Assembly: GCA_038243995.1 (NCBI GenBank)
Contig: JBBRTV010000011.1
Location: 62,001-126,000 of the forward strand
DNA from: Scleromatobacter sp038243995
GTDB lineage: Bacteria > Pseudomonadota > Gammaproteobacteria > Burkholderiales > Burkholderiaceae_C
Direction: 5' to 3'
DNA length: 64,000 nt
Part shown: positions 52,195 through 59,923 of the stretch, piece after piece
Position numbering within the stretch: position 1 is the stretch's first letter
Layout of the letters: the number at the start of each line of letters is the position of its first letter
Notes under the pieces: model-generated
What the model was told of the DNA's origin: nothing
Database searches by the model: none
What the model saw: the letters and a program-made list of their open reading frames with translations, nothing else
Made by a program: the position numbers and the translations under genes

Positions 52195-52280
52195 ATGACG
52201 GCCCCCACGCTCCCTTCGGTCGCTGCCCCCCGAGGGGGAGCTACGGTTCGGCTCGGCTGCGAGCCTCGCTTCCCTATACT
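52195..52280 (+). repeat. 3'-end repeat copy 2
   Basis: Begins ATGACGGCCCCCACGCTCCC, has the CCCCC-CGA-GGGGG hairpin and a perfect GGCTCG-GCTG-CGAGCC hairpin, and ends in CTCGCTTCCC. It is the fullest copy at this locus. Confidence 0.85.
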
Positions 52281-52376
52281 TGACGACCCCCACGCTCCTT
52301 GACAGTCGCTGCCCCTTGAGGGGGTGCTCCGGTTCTGCTCGGCTGCGAGCCTCGCCGCCCTCTTCTTGGGTGGGCG
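52281..52376 (+). repeat. 3'-end repeat copy 3
   Basis: Begins GACCCCCACGCTCCTTGACA and has diverged somewhat (CCCCTTGAGGGG in place of the first hairpin) but retains CTCGGCTGCGAG and then CTCTTCTTGGG, a segment also seen in the units near 29 kb. Confidence 0.8.
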
Positions 52377-52379
52377 TGA

Positions 52380-52426
52380 ATGACGGCCGCCACGCGCCAT
52401 TCGGTTGCTGCCCCCCGGGAGGTCAG
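52380..52426 (+). repeat. 3'-end repeat copy 4, touching the DUF1841 stop
   Basis: Reads ATGACGGCCGCCACGCGCCA, then the core GGTTGCTGCCCCCCGGGAGG. Its far end contains the reverse complement of the DUF1841 stop codon, so both convergent genes end inside this array. Confidence 0.75.
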
Positions 52427-52863
52427 GTGGGGGTTTGGGTGGCCTTGCGGCGGACGCAGTCGAGGTATTGGTGGCCGTCGGGGGGGAGGCCGCTGCGTTG
52501 GGAGGCCCAGATCATTTCGCCTAGGCATTCCATCGTGGCGTGGTGGGCCTCGTGGAGAGATTGTCTGCGGGCGGCGAGCAGTTCGACGGCCTGGCGGATG
52601 CCGCTGGGCTGGTCGATGCTGCATTGCTCGCTGATCGTCAGGTGCATCGCGAGGTGCAGGAACGGGTTGCTGCGGCCGTCGTCGATGGTGAAGCTGGCGG
52701 CCAGCGCGGTGTCGAGGTCCGCCAGGTCGCCGTGGTATTCGGGGTGTTCGGCGATCCACTGCGACGCGAGCGTCTGGATGGGGGTCAACGGGGCGCCGCT
52801 CAGCGTGAGGGCATGGGTCTCGCAGAAGAAACGGCGGACGTCGTGTTGGGACGGCTGGAACAT
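52423..52863 (-). CDS. DUF1841 family protein
   Basis: A 146-residue cytoplasmic protein matching DUF1841 (PF08897), a family known mainly from beta- and gammaproteobacteria. Visible family features are the FFCETH start segment, a central helix HPEYHGDLADLD, and NPFLHLAMHLTISEQ followed by the HEAHH motif and GEMIWASQR. Histidine-rich helices suggest metal binding, but no function is established. It converges with the solute-binding gene; the 3'-end repeat array lies between them and reaches its stop codon. Confidence 0.88.
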   Translation of the reverse strand: MFQPSQHDVRRFFCETHALTLSGAPLTPIQTLASQWIAEHPEYHGDLADLDTALAASFTIDDGRSNPFLHLAMHLTISEQCSIDQPSGIRQAVELLAARRQSLHEAHHATMECLGEMIWASQRSGLPPDGHQYLDCVRRKATQTPT

Positions 52864-52922
52864 GCGTGAATTGTCGCGCGAACGGGACGCCGGGCGCCGG
52901 CGCAGGGGCAAGGGCCGGTTTG

Positions 52923-54452
52923 TCAGTGCTGGCGCCGCGCCGCGCCTGTCGCTGCGCCGCGGACGCCGCCGCGCGGATGCAGGCCCGGTGGTGCGAAGGT
53001 CACGCGCACCTTGAGGCCGACGCCGCCGGGGCCGTCCAGCAGCTCGACGCGGGCGCGGTGGTGGCGCGCGATGTCGCGCACGATAGACAGCCCCAGGCCG
53101 CTGCCGCTGCCGCCGCTGTTGCCGCGCTGGAAGCGCTCGAATGCGCGCTCGCGCTCCTCGGCCGGGATGCCCGGGCCGTTGTCCTCGACCTCCAGCACCG
53201 CGCACGGCGGCATGCGCGCGCCGGGTGCCTGGCGCATGCCCGTGCGGATCGTCACGCGCGCGCCGTGGCCCGCGTAGATGAGCGCGTTGTCGAGCAGGTT
53301 GGCGAGCATCTCGCGCAGCAGGAAGCCGTGGCCGTCGACCGGGGCCGACTCGAGTTCGAAACCGAGGTCGACCCCGGCGTCGACCGAGCGGCCGACCCAT
53401 TCCTCGGCGGCCTCGCTCGCGATCTGCTTCATGTCGAAGCGCTCGGCGGCGGCGTTGTTCAGGTCATGCTCGGCGCGCGCCTGCGACAGCAGCTGGTGGG
53501 CGAGCCGCGCGGCGCGCGTCGTCGCCAGGTGCAATCGCCGCAGCAGGCCCTCGAGCTGCGGCGGGTGGGGTTCCATCAGGGCGAGTTCGGTTTCGGTGCG
53601 CAACGCGGTCAGCGGTGTGCGGAGCTGGTGCGCGGCGTCGGCGAGGAAGGCCTTTTCCGCGGCGGAGGCCGCCACCACGCGGGCGAACAGCCCGTTCAGC
53701 GCCGTGACGAGCGGGGCGACTTCGCGCGGTATGTCCGGCCGGTCGACCGGGCCGAGCTGGTCGGGCGATCGCTGCTCGATGTCCTGGCTGAGGCGTTCGA
53801 CCGGACGCAGGCTGCGCGCGATGGCGAACCAGCCCATCACCGCCAGCACCAGCGCCTCGACCAGCATCGCGGACGCTGCCGCCGCCAGCACCTGCTGCTG
53901 GACGCCACGGCGCTTGTTCAGCGTCTCGGCGACGCGCACCTCGCACAGGCCGCTCGGCACGTCGGCGGCTGCGGCGATGCACGGCCAGCTGTGCAGCGCG
54001 ACGCGTACCGGCGCGGCGCGGTACTGCGCGTCGAAGAAGCGCCAGTCGACTGCCGACGGCGGCCCGCCGACGAGCGCGAGCGCGCTGTCGCCCGCCAGCA
54101 CGCGGCCGCCCGGGCCGAGGGCGACCCAGTAGACGCTGTCGAAACGATCGGCGCGCAGCACCCCGTCCAGCTCGGGGGTCGTGGAGAGCGAGACGCTGGC
54201 GCCCTGCACGCGCACGAGGCGCTCGAGCGCGAGGGCGGTGCCGTCGAGCGCGTGGTCGGCCAGGTCGAGCGCCGGCGCGAGCGCGAGTCGATAGAAGAGG
54301 AACGCTGTCGCCGGCACCAGCAATGCCAGTGGCAACACGAGCCAGAGGACGAGCGAGCGCCGGATGCTCGGTCGCGTGTCGACTTCGAAACGGCGCGGCG
54401 CCGCGGCGTCGGGAAGGAGGGAGTCGGTCACGGGAAAGGACCGGGTCAGCAT
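52923..54452 (-). CDS. Two-component sensor kinase, TctE/QseC type
   Basis: A 509-residue membrane histidine kinase. An N-terminal helix (LVLWLVLPLALLVPATAFLFY) and a second helix near residues 185-210 flank a 2CSK_N-type periplasmic sensor of about 130 residues. HAMP-like sequence, the H-box FLADAAHQLRTPLTALR with H275, and the ATPase motifs LLDNALIYA and SGSGLGLSIV follow. The sensor type is associated with tricarboxylate, metal or quorum responses in relatives. It follows its response regulator gene by 81 bp. The C terminus (about 20 residues) is glycine- and arginine-rich and probably disordered. Confidence 0.9.
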   Translation of the reverse strand: MLTRSFPVTDSLLPDAAAPRRFEVDTRPSIRRSLVLWLVLPLALLVPATAFLFYRLALAPALDLADHALDGTALALERLVRVQGASVSLSTTPELDGVLRADRFDSVYWVALGPGGRVLAGDSALALVGGPPSAVDWRFFDAQYRAAPVRVALHSWPCIAAAADVPSGLCEVRVAETLNKRRGVQQQVLAAAASAMLVEALVLAVMGWFAIARSLRPVERLSQDIEQRSPDQLGPVDRPDIPREVAPLVTALNGLFARVVAASAAEKAFLADAAHQLRTPLTALRTETELALMEPHPPQLEGLLRRLHLATTRAARLAHQLLSQARAEHDLNNAAAERFDMKQIASEAAEEWVGRSVDAGVDLGFELESAPVDGHGFLLREMLANLLDNALIYAGHGARVTIRTGMRQAPGARMPPCAVLEVEDNGPGIPAEERERAFERFQRGNSGGSGSGLGLSIVRDIARHHRARVELLDGPGGVGLKVRVTFAPPGLHPRGGVRGAATGAARRQH

Positions 54453-54533
54453 GCCTGGATCATCCCCGCATCATCGCGCACGGCGTGCATCTGGCCTTCT
54501 GGCGCGCAGGGCAACGGGCCGCCGGCCTGTTCG

Positions 54534-55199
54534 TCAGGCCTCTTCGAGGAGGTAGCCGAAACCGCGGATGGTGCGGATCTTCAGGCCCGCCGGCTCCAGC
54601 TTCGAGCGCAGGCGCGACACATGCACCTCGATCGCGTTGTCCGAGGTCGAGCCGTCCCAGTTGGAGATCGCCGCGATGATCTGCTCCTTGGCGACGATCT
54701 TGCCGGTGCGGCTCAGCATGAACTGCAGGATCGACCACTCGCGGCCGGCGAGCGCGAGTTCCTGCTCGCCGATATACGCGCGGCGCGCCTCCAGGTCCAT
54801 GCGCAGCGTGCCCAGGCTCAACACGCTGCCGCCGCGCGCCTGGTTGCGGCGTACCAGCGCGCGCGAGCGCGCCACGAGCTCGCTGAGCGCGAACGGCTTG
54901 ACGAGGTAATCGTCGGCGCCGCTTTCGAGGCCGCGGACGCGATCCTCTATCGCGTCGCGGGCCGTCAGCATCAGCACGGGCAGGTCCGAACCCTGGCCGC
55001 GGACCCGGCGCAGCGTCTCGAAGCCGTCGATGCCGACGAGGCCGACGTCCAGGATGAGCAGGTCGTAGGGGTCTTGCCGGACCGAGACGGCGACAGGTTC
55101 GCCGCGTTCGGTGCAATCGACCACCCAGCCTTGGGAACGCAGCGCGCGCGCGGTGGAATCGGACAGCAGGGGATCGTCTTCGACAAGCAGGATACGCAC
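54534..55199 (-). CDS. OmpR-family response regulator, TctD/QseB type
   Basis: A 221-residue regulator with an N-terminal receiver and C-terminal winged helix (RRAYIGEQELALAGREWSIL; ending RTIRGFGYLLEEA). The phospho-acceptor is D51 in LLILDVGLVGIDGFE. The position four residues after this aspartate is normally proline (LPG); here it is valine, a rare change that could affect the switch loop. I chose the GTG at 55199, which has TTGGAG eight bases upstream; an ATG at 55247 would add 16 residues not found in the family. It precedes its kinase gene. Confidence 0.9.
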   Translation of the reverse strand: MRILLVEDDPLLSDSTARALRSQGWVVDCTERGEPVAVSVRQDPYDLLILDVGLVGIDGFETLRRVRGQGSDLPVLMLTARDAIEDRVRGLESGADDYLVKPFALSELVARSRALVRRNQARGGSVLSLGTLRMDLEARRAYIGEQELALAGREWSILQFMLSRTGKIVAKEQIIAAISNWDGSTSDNAIEVHVSRLRSKLEPAGLKIRTIRGFGYLLEEA

Positions 55200-55329
55200 G
55201 GGCGGCACTCCAATGGGAGCGGAGAGAGGAGGAGATCTACGGACCATAGGGGTGCAGGCTCAGGCGTCGCTGAAGAATACCTGTCTGGAAGCTTGCTGGC
55301 ACGCCGAATCGTCGTGCGGCAGCCCGCAT

Positions 55330-57243
55330 TCAGTGCTCGGGCGTGATGTCGGGCGCCGATTGCGGCGCCGCAGCCGCAGCCGCGACTTCGTCGAAGGCCT
55401 CGGCGGCCGGGTGCGACACGTCCCAGATCGGCACTGCCGGCCGGTGCTCGGCGCGTTCCTGCGCGAACAGCTGCTCGAGCTGCTGGCGGCCGGCGCGCGC
55501 GAGCGAGATGAGTTTGGATTCGTCGCGGAAATGCGGCGCCATCCGCTTGAGCTGGGCGATGGAGTGGCGGCGGAACCGCATCGCGAGCAGGCGGGCGCGG
55601 TGCGGCTCGAAACCCATCGCCTCCATCACGCTGCGCGCGCTCGCCAGCGCCGAATCGAGCGTCTCGCGCTCGATGAAGTGCACCCCGCGCTCGTTGAGCT
55701 GGTACCAGTGCTGCACGTTGCGTGCACGGGCGACGATAGTCAGCTGCGGGAAGTGCTGCCGCGCGAGGTCGACCAGGTCGAGGCTGGCCTCGATGCCGTC
55801 GACCGCGACGACGAGCACGTGCGCCTTCGCGGCGCCCGCCACCCGCAGCAGGTCGAGACGCGTGACGTCGCCGTAGTGCACGCGAAAGCCGAAGCGGCGC
55901 AGGGCGTCCACCTGCTCGGCATCGTGGTCGAGCACCGTCACGTGGATGCCGTTGGCGTACAGGAGCCGGCCCATGATCTGCCCATAGCGGCCGAAGCCGG
56001 CGATGATCACCGGGGCGTCCTGCGACTCGGCGATCTCGGACAGCTTCGTGCGCGGGTTCTGCTTCTCGAGATAGGGGATCCACCAGCGATCGGCCATCAG
56101 CAGCAGCAGCGGCGTCAGCAGCATCGACAGCGTGATAGCCGCCGTCAGGACGCCGGCTTCGCCGCTGTCTATCACCTGCTGGCCCTGCGCCGCCTGCAGC
56201 ACGACGAAACCGAACTCCCCGCCCTGGGCGAGCAGCAGTCCGAAGACCGGACGTTCGAGGCGCGGGATCGGAATGCCCTTCTCGATGCCGAACAACACCA
56301 GCAGCTTCACCGCCAGGAAGCCGACCACGATGCCGGCGACCTGCCACGGATGGTGGAGCACGACGCCGGCGTCGATCCCCATGCCCACCGCCATGAAGAA
56401 CAGCCCGAGCAGCAGGCCCTTGAACGGCTCGATGTCAGTCTCCAGCTCGCGCCGGTACTCGCTTTCGGCGAGCAGCACGCCGGCGAGGAACGCGCCGAGC
56501 GCCATCGACAGGCCGACCGCCTGCATCAGCGCCGCCGTCCCCACCACCAGCCCGAGCGCTGCCGCGGTGAAGATCTCGGGTGTCTGGCTGCGGGCGATCC
56601 AGCGCAGGGCGGGCCGGATCAGCAGGCGGCCGCCCAGCACGATCGCGGCGATCATGCCGAACGCGCGCGCCGCGGCGATCCACGGGTGTCCCGCGTCGGC
56701 GCCGGCCACGCGGTCGGGGGCGAGCAGCGGGATCAGCGCGAGCAGCGGGATCGCGGCGATGTCCTGGAACAGCGAGACGCTCAGCACCGACTGCCCCACG
56801 GTCGTCTGCAGGATGTTGCGTTCGGCCAGCGTTGCCAGGCCGATCGCCGTGGACGACATCGCCAGCGCGGCTCCTGCGACGATCACGAGCGGAAGCTGAT
56901 CCCGGGCCAAGCCGAAGAAAGCCCAGCCGATCGCGGCGATGACGACGAGGCTGCCGAGCAACTGCGCACTGCCCCAGCCGAAGATGGGCCGGCGCATCGC
57001 CCACAGGCGCTTCGGCTCCAGTTCGAGGCCGATCAGGAACAGCATCAGCACGACGCCGAACTCGGCCAGGTCGACGATCTGCGACGGATCGGTGACCAGG
57101 CGCAGCCCCCAGGGCCCGATCGCGAAGCCCGCGCCCAGGTAGCCGATGATCGCGCCCAGCCCCAGGCGGCGCGCGAGCGGCACGACGATCACCGCGGCGG
57201 CGAAATAGACCAGGGCGAGGGTGAGCCAGTGGCTGTGGGACAT
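55330..57243 (-). CDS. kefC: Glutathione-regulated-type K+/H+ antiporter, KefC/YbaL family
   Basis: A 637-residue CPA2 cation/proton antiporter. About twelve helices occupy residues 5-390, including MLFLIGLELEPKRLW and LSVSLFQDIAAIPLLALIP, which are close to KefC. A Rossmann KTN/RCK domain follows (about 410-530, PVIIAGFGRYGQIMGRLL with GFGRYGQ as the nucleotide loop), then an alanine-rich tail. It exports potassium in exchange for protons, protecting against electrophiles. Its start lies eight bases after the KefF-like gene, as in E. coli where KefF activates KefC. The gene symbol rests on homology and this pairing. Confidence 0.9.
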   Translation of the reverse strand: MSHSHWLTLALVYFAAAVIVVPLARRLGLGAIIGYLGAGFAIGPWGLRLVTDPSQIVDLAEFGVVLMLFLIGLELEPKRLWAMRRPIFGWGSAQLLGSLVVIAAIGWAFFGLARDQLPLVIVAGAALAMSSTAIGLATLAERNILQTTVGQSVLSVSLFQDIAAIPLLALIPLLAPDRVAGADAGHPWIAAARAFGMIAAIVLGGRLLIRPALRWIARSQTPEIFTAAALGLVVGTAALMQAVGLSMALGAFLAGVLLAESEYRRELETDIEPFKGLLLGLFFMAVGMGIDAGVVLHHPWQVAGIVVGFLAVKLLVLFGIEKGIPIPRLERPVFGLLLAQGGEFGFVVLQAAQGQQVIDSGEAGVLTAAITLSMLLTPLLLLMADRWWIPYLEKQNPRTKLSEIAESQDAPVIIAGFGRYGQIMGRLLYANGIHVTVLDHDAEQVDALRRFGFRVHYGDVTRLDLLRVAGAAKAHVLVVAVDGIEASLDLVDLARQHFPQLTIVARARNVQHWYQLNERGVHFIERETLDSALASARSVMEAMGFEPHRARLLAMRFRRHSIAQLKRMAPHFRDESKLISLARAGRQQLEQLFAQERAEHRPAVPIWDVSHPAAEAFDEVAAAAAAPQSAPDITPEH

Positions 57244-57251
57244 CGTGGAAT

Positions 57252-57860
57252 CTAGTCGTCGGTGGTGGTACGGCGCTCGTCGACGGCGACGGCCGGCTGC
57301 TCGGCGACACCGGCGGCGCGCGCCTCGACCGCCAGCGCACGCAGGCGCCGCGCGAACTCGTGTGCGTGCTCGACGACCTGCTGCGCCACGGCGCGGTGCG
57401 CGCCGTGGAAGACGTCCGGGCTGAGGAAGCGCATGCCGGTCAGCTCGGCGGTCTGCCGATAGGCGGGCAGGAAGTCGTCGAAGCGGTATCCGTTGCTGCC
57501 GCCTGGCGCGTAGGACGCTTCGGTGCCGCCGGTCGACACCACGAGCCAGAGGCACTTCCCGGCCAGCGCCCGTCCCCCGGGGCCGTAGGCCCAGCGGAAC
57601 GCCAGCACGTCGTCCACCCACAGCTTCATCAGCGCGGGCATCGAATACCACTGCACGGGATGCAGCCAGACCACCGCACGCGCCTGCGCGAGCGCGGCCT
57701 GCTCCGCCTCCACGTCGATCACGTAGTCGGGATACAGCGCGTAGAGATCGCGCACTTCGACCTCCTCCGCGGGCAGCAGGCGGGCCTGCGCAGCCAGGGC
57801 GCGGGTGACGCGCGAGCGCGCGAGATCGGGGTGGGCGACCAGCACCAGGACGTCTGACAT
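57252..57860 (-). CDS. kefF: KefF-like NAD(P)H quinone oxidoreductase
   Basis: A 202-residue flavodoxin-fold protein: LVLVAHPDLARSRV at the start, LHPVQWYSMPALMKLWVDDVLAFRWAYG in the middle and a GGTEASYAPGGSNGY loop. These match the KefF/MdaB group, which reduces quinones and acts as the cytoplasmic activator of KefC. The downstream gene is a KefC-type antiporter eight bases away. Its last 30 residues extend beyond typical KefF. The start MSDVLV is the best fit; an ATG three codons upstream is possible. Confidence 0.87.
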   Translation of the reverse strand: MSDVLVLVAHPDLARSRVTRALAAQARLLPAEEVEVRDLYALYPDYVIDVEAEQAALAQARAVVWLHPVQWYSMPALMKLWVDDVLAFRWAYGPGGRALAGKCLWLVVSTGGTEASYAPGGSNGYRFDDFLPAYRQTAELTGMRFLSPDVFHGAHRAVAQQVVEHAHEFARRLRALAVEARAAGVAEQPAVAVDERRTTTDD

Positions 57861-57948
57861 GAGGCGCATTGTGGCCGCTTGGGTACCATGGTGCGTTCGC
57901 AGCGGTCGAGCATCGTCGCAGCGGACCACAACAGCGGAGAGTCCACAG

Positions 57949-58590
57949 ATGTCGGTCATCGTCGTCGCGAACCCCAAGGGCGGGGTCGGAAAGAGCACGC
58001 TCGCAACGCAGATCGCCGGTTACCTGGCATCGATCGGCAAGGCCGTGACGCTGGGCGATCTCGACCGCCAGCAGTCTTCGCGCCAGTGGCTGGCGCTGCG
58101 GCCTGCGCACCTGCCGCGCATCCTCCCCTGGGACATCTCGCGCGACGCGATCGCCAAGCCGGCCAAGGGCACTACCCACGCCGTGATCGACACCCCCGCC
58201 GGCCTGCACGGCAACCGGCTCGACGCGGCGCTGAAGGTCGCCGACACGATCGTCGTGCCGCTCCAGGCCAGCCTGTTCGACATGCAGGCCACGCACGCCT
58301 TCTTGCGCGAGCTGCACCGGCACAAGCGGATCGGGCGGGTGCGCATCGGCCTCGTCGGCATGCGCGTCAAGGAGCACACGATCTCCCAGGAACGCCTCCA
58401 GGAGTTCGTCGCAGCGCTCGGCGTGCCCGTCGTCGCGTCGCTGCGCGACACGCAGAACTATGTGCACCTCGCCGCGCACGGGCTGACGCTGTTCGACGTC
58501 GCCCCGGGCAAGGTCGAGCGCGACCTCGAGCAATTCGCTCCGCTCGGGCGCTGGCTGACCGCGCCCGCCGTGCCGGTACCGCTGGAATGA
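57949..58590 (+). CDS. ParA-family ATPase, orphan
   Basis: A 213-residue P-loop ATPase with the deviant Walker A KGGVGKST (residues about 10-17), switch-I-like DLDRQQSS and Walker B region VIDTPAGLHG. These mark the ParA/MinD superfamily, in the small group close to chromosomal orphan ParAs. No ParB or centromere-like repeats lie nearby, so plasmid partition is unlikely; positioning of an unidentified cell component is more probable. It diverges from kefF and its stop overlaps the MaoC gene start by four bases. Confidence 0.87.
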   Translation: MSVIVVANPKGGVGKSTLATQIAGYLASIGKAVTLGDLDRQQSSRQWLALRPAHLPRILPWDISRDAIAKPAKGTTHAVIDTPAGLHGNRLDAALKVADTIVVPLQASLFDMQATHAFLRELHRHKRIGRVRIGLVGMRVKEHTISQERLQEFVAALGVPVVASLRDTQNYVHLAAHGLTLFDVAPGKVERDLEQFAPLGRWLTAPAVPVPLE

Positions 58591-59060
58591 GGACGTTCGA
58601 GCGCCTCGACGACCTGGCCGCGCTCGTGGGCGAGGTCATCGGCGTCAGCGACTGGCTCGTCGTCGACCAGGAGCGCATCGACCGCTTCGCGCAGGCCACC
58701 GGCGACGCGCAATGGATCCACGTCGATCCGGCGCGCGCGGCGGCGGGGCCCTTCGGCGCCACGGTCGCCCACGGCTTCCTGACCCTGTCGCTGCTGCCCA
58801 CGCTGATCGCCTCCGCGTTCGCGGTCGGCGATACGCATATGGGCCTGAACTACGGCCTCGACCGCGTGCGCTTTCCCGCGCCGGTGCCGGTGGGCAGCCG
58901 CCTGCGCGCGCAATGCCGGCTGGCCCGGTTCGACCGTATCGACGGCGGCGCCCAACTCACCACCGTCGTGACGCTGGAGCGCGCGGGCGATCCCAAGCCG
59001 GCGTGCGTCGCGGAATGGATCACGCGGCATTTCACACAGGCTGTTGCGGCAAAGGGCTAA
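58587..59060 (+). CDS. MaoC-like hydratase (hot-dog fold)
   Basis: A 157-residue single hot-dog domain. The hydratase-2 signature is close to DAQWIHVDPARAAAGPFGATVAHGFLTLSLLP, with D and H of the catalytic pair in GDAQWIHVD and the conserved TVAHGFLTLS. It is likely to act on enoyl-CoA thioesters, possibly in beta-oxidation or polyhydroxyalkanoate supply. Its ATG overlaps the ParA stop (ATGA), an unexpected coupling. A related role in PHA granule positioning with the ParA-like protein is only a guess. Confidence 0.86.
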   Translation: MRTFERLDDLAALVGEVIGVSDWLVVDQERIDRFAQATGDAQWIHVDPARAAAGPFGATVAHGFLTLSLLPTLIASAFAVGDTHMGLNYGLDRVRFPAPVPVGSRLRAQCRLARFDRIDGGAQLTTVVTLERAGDPKPACVAEWITRHFTQAVAAKG

Positions 59061-59160
59061 CCCATCCCCAATCGGAGGGGGCTCCAAGTCCGTCAATCCC
59101 CATTACGATCGCGTGGCGGGGCAGAGGGTTCACAACGATAGAAAATCCGGGGCGGTATTC

Positions 59161-59868
59161 ATGAAGGTGTTGCTGGTCGATGACCATCCGCTGATCCTGT
59201 CGGCGTTGCAGGCGATGATCCAGGAACTGGATCCGGACGTGAAGGTGACCGCGGTCGGCAGCGCCGCCGCGGCGCGATCGGCCCTGGCGGCCGACGCCGA
59301 TTTCGACCTCGTCCTGCTCGATCTCCAGCTCGGCGACGCCAGCGGCTTCGACGTGCTGGTCGAGATGCGCAAGGCCCACCCGGCGCTGCCCGTGGTCGTG
59401 ATCTCGGCCTCCGACCGTGCCAGCGACGTGATCCAGGCCATCGACCTGGGCGCGATGGGCTTCGTGCCCAAGCGCGCGTCGAACGACACCCTGGTCGAGG
59501 CGCTGCGTCTCGTGATGGCCGGCGGCATCTACGTACCGGCCATGCACCTGGGCAACCAGGCCGGCAGCGGCGCCCACCAGCGTGCGCCGTCGGCCGCGAT
59601 CCCGGCGGCCGAGACCGCCACCTACCAGGTCACGCCCTCGTTCGAGGAGCTCGGCCTGACGCCGCGCCAGGCCGATGTACTCACGCAACTGCTGCAGGGC
59701 AAGCCCAACAAGGAGATCGCGCGTCGCCTGGGCCTCTCGGTCGAGACGGTCAAGGATCATGTGCAGGCCGTGCTGCGCGCGTTGGGCGTGAGCTCGCGCA
59801 CGCAGGCGGTGCTGGCGGTCAGCCAGATGACGCAGCAGCGCCTGGAGCGCCGCGCGATCCCGCGATGA
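59161..59868 (+). CDS. NarL/LuxR-type response regulator
   Basis: A 235-residue regulator: receiver with D54 (VLLDLQLGDASGFD) and the conserved lysine in VPKRASNDT, then a linker of about 35 residues and a LuxR helix-turn-helix (LTPRQADVLTQLLQGKPNKEIARRLGLS). It should be phosphorylated by a hybrid kinase such as the one encoded 1.6 kb downstream. Its TGA overlaps the first bases of a 3'-end repeat copy. A radical SAM gene follows 55 bp later on the same strand. Confidence 0.92.
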   Translation: MKVLLVDDHPLILSALQAMIQELDPDVKVTAVGSAAAARSALAADADFDLVLLDLQLGDASGFDVLVEMRKAHPALPVVVISASDRASDVIQAIDLGAMGFVPKRASNDTLVEALRLVMAGGIYVPAMHLGNQAGSGAHQRAPSAAIPAAETATYQVTPSFEELGLTPRQADVLTQLLQGKPNKEIARRLGLSVETVKDHVQAVLRALGVSSRTQAVLAVSQMTQQRLERRAIPR

Positions 59869-59906
59869 CGGCCCCCGCGCTCCGCCCGGTCGCTGCCTCC
59901 TGCAGC
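59865..59906 (+). repeat. 3'-end repeat, short copy overlapping the response regulator stop
   Basis: ATGACGGCCCCCGCGCTCC begins inside the final CGATGA of the response regulator gene, so the stop codon is part of the repeat, followed by GGTCGCTGCCTCC. It is a truncated copy without hairpins. Confidence 0.7.
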
Positions 59907-59923
59907 TAGAGCGGCGTCGCTCG

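Noticed and set aside
57949..58590. ParA-like gene as evidence of a plasmid or chromosome partition locus
   Set aside because: No ParB gene, no parS-like repeats and no replication gene nearby; the protein is a small orphan member of the family.
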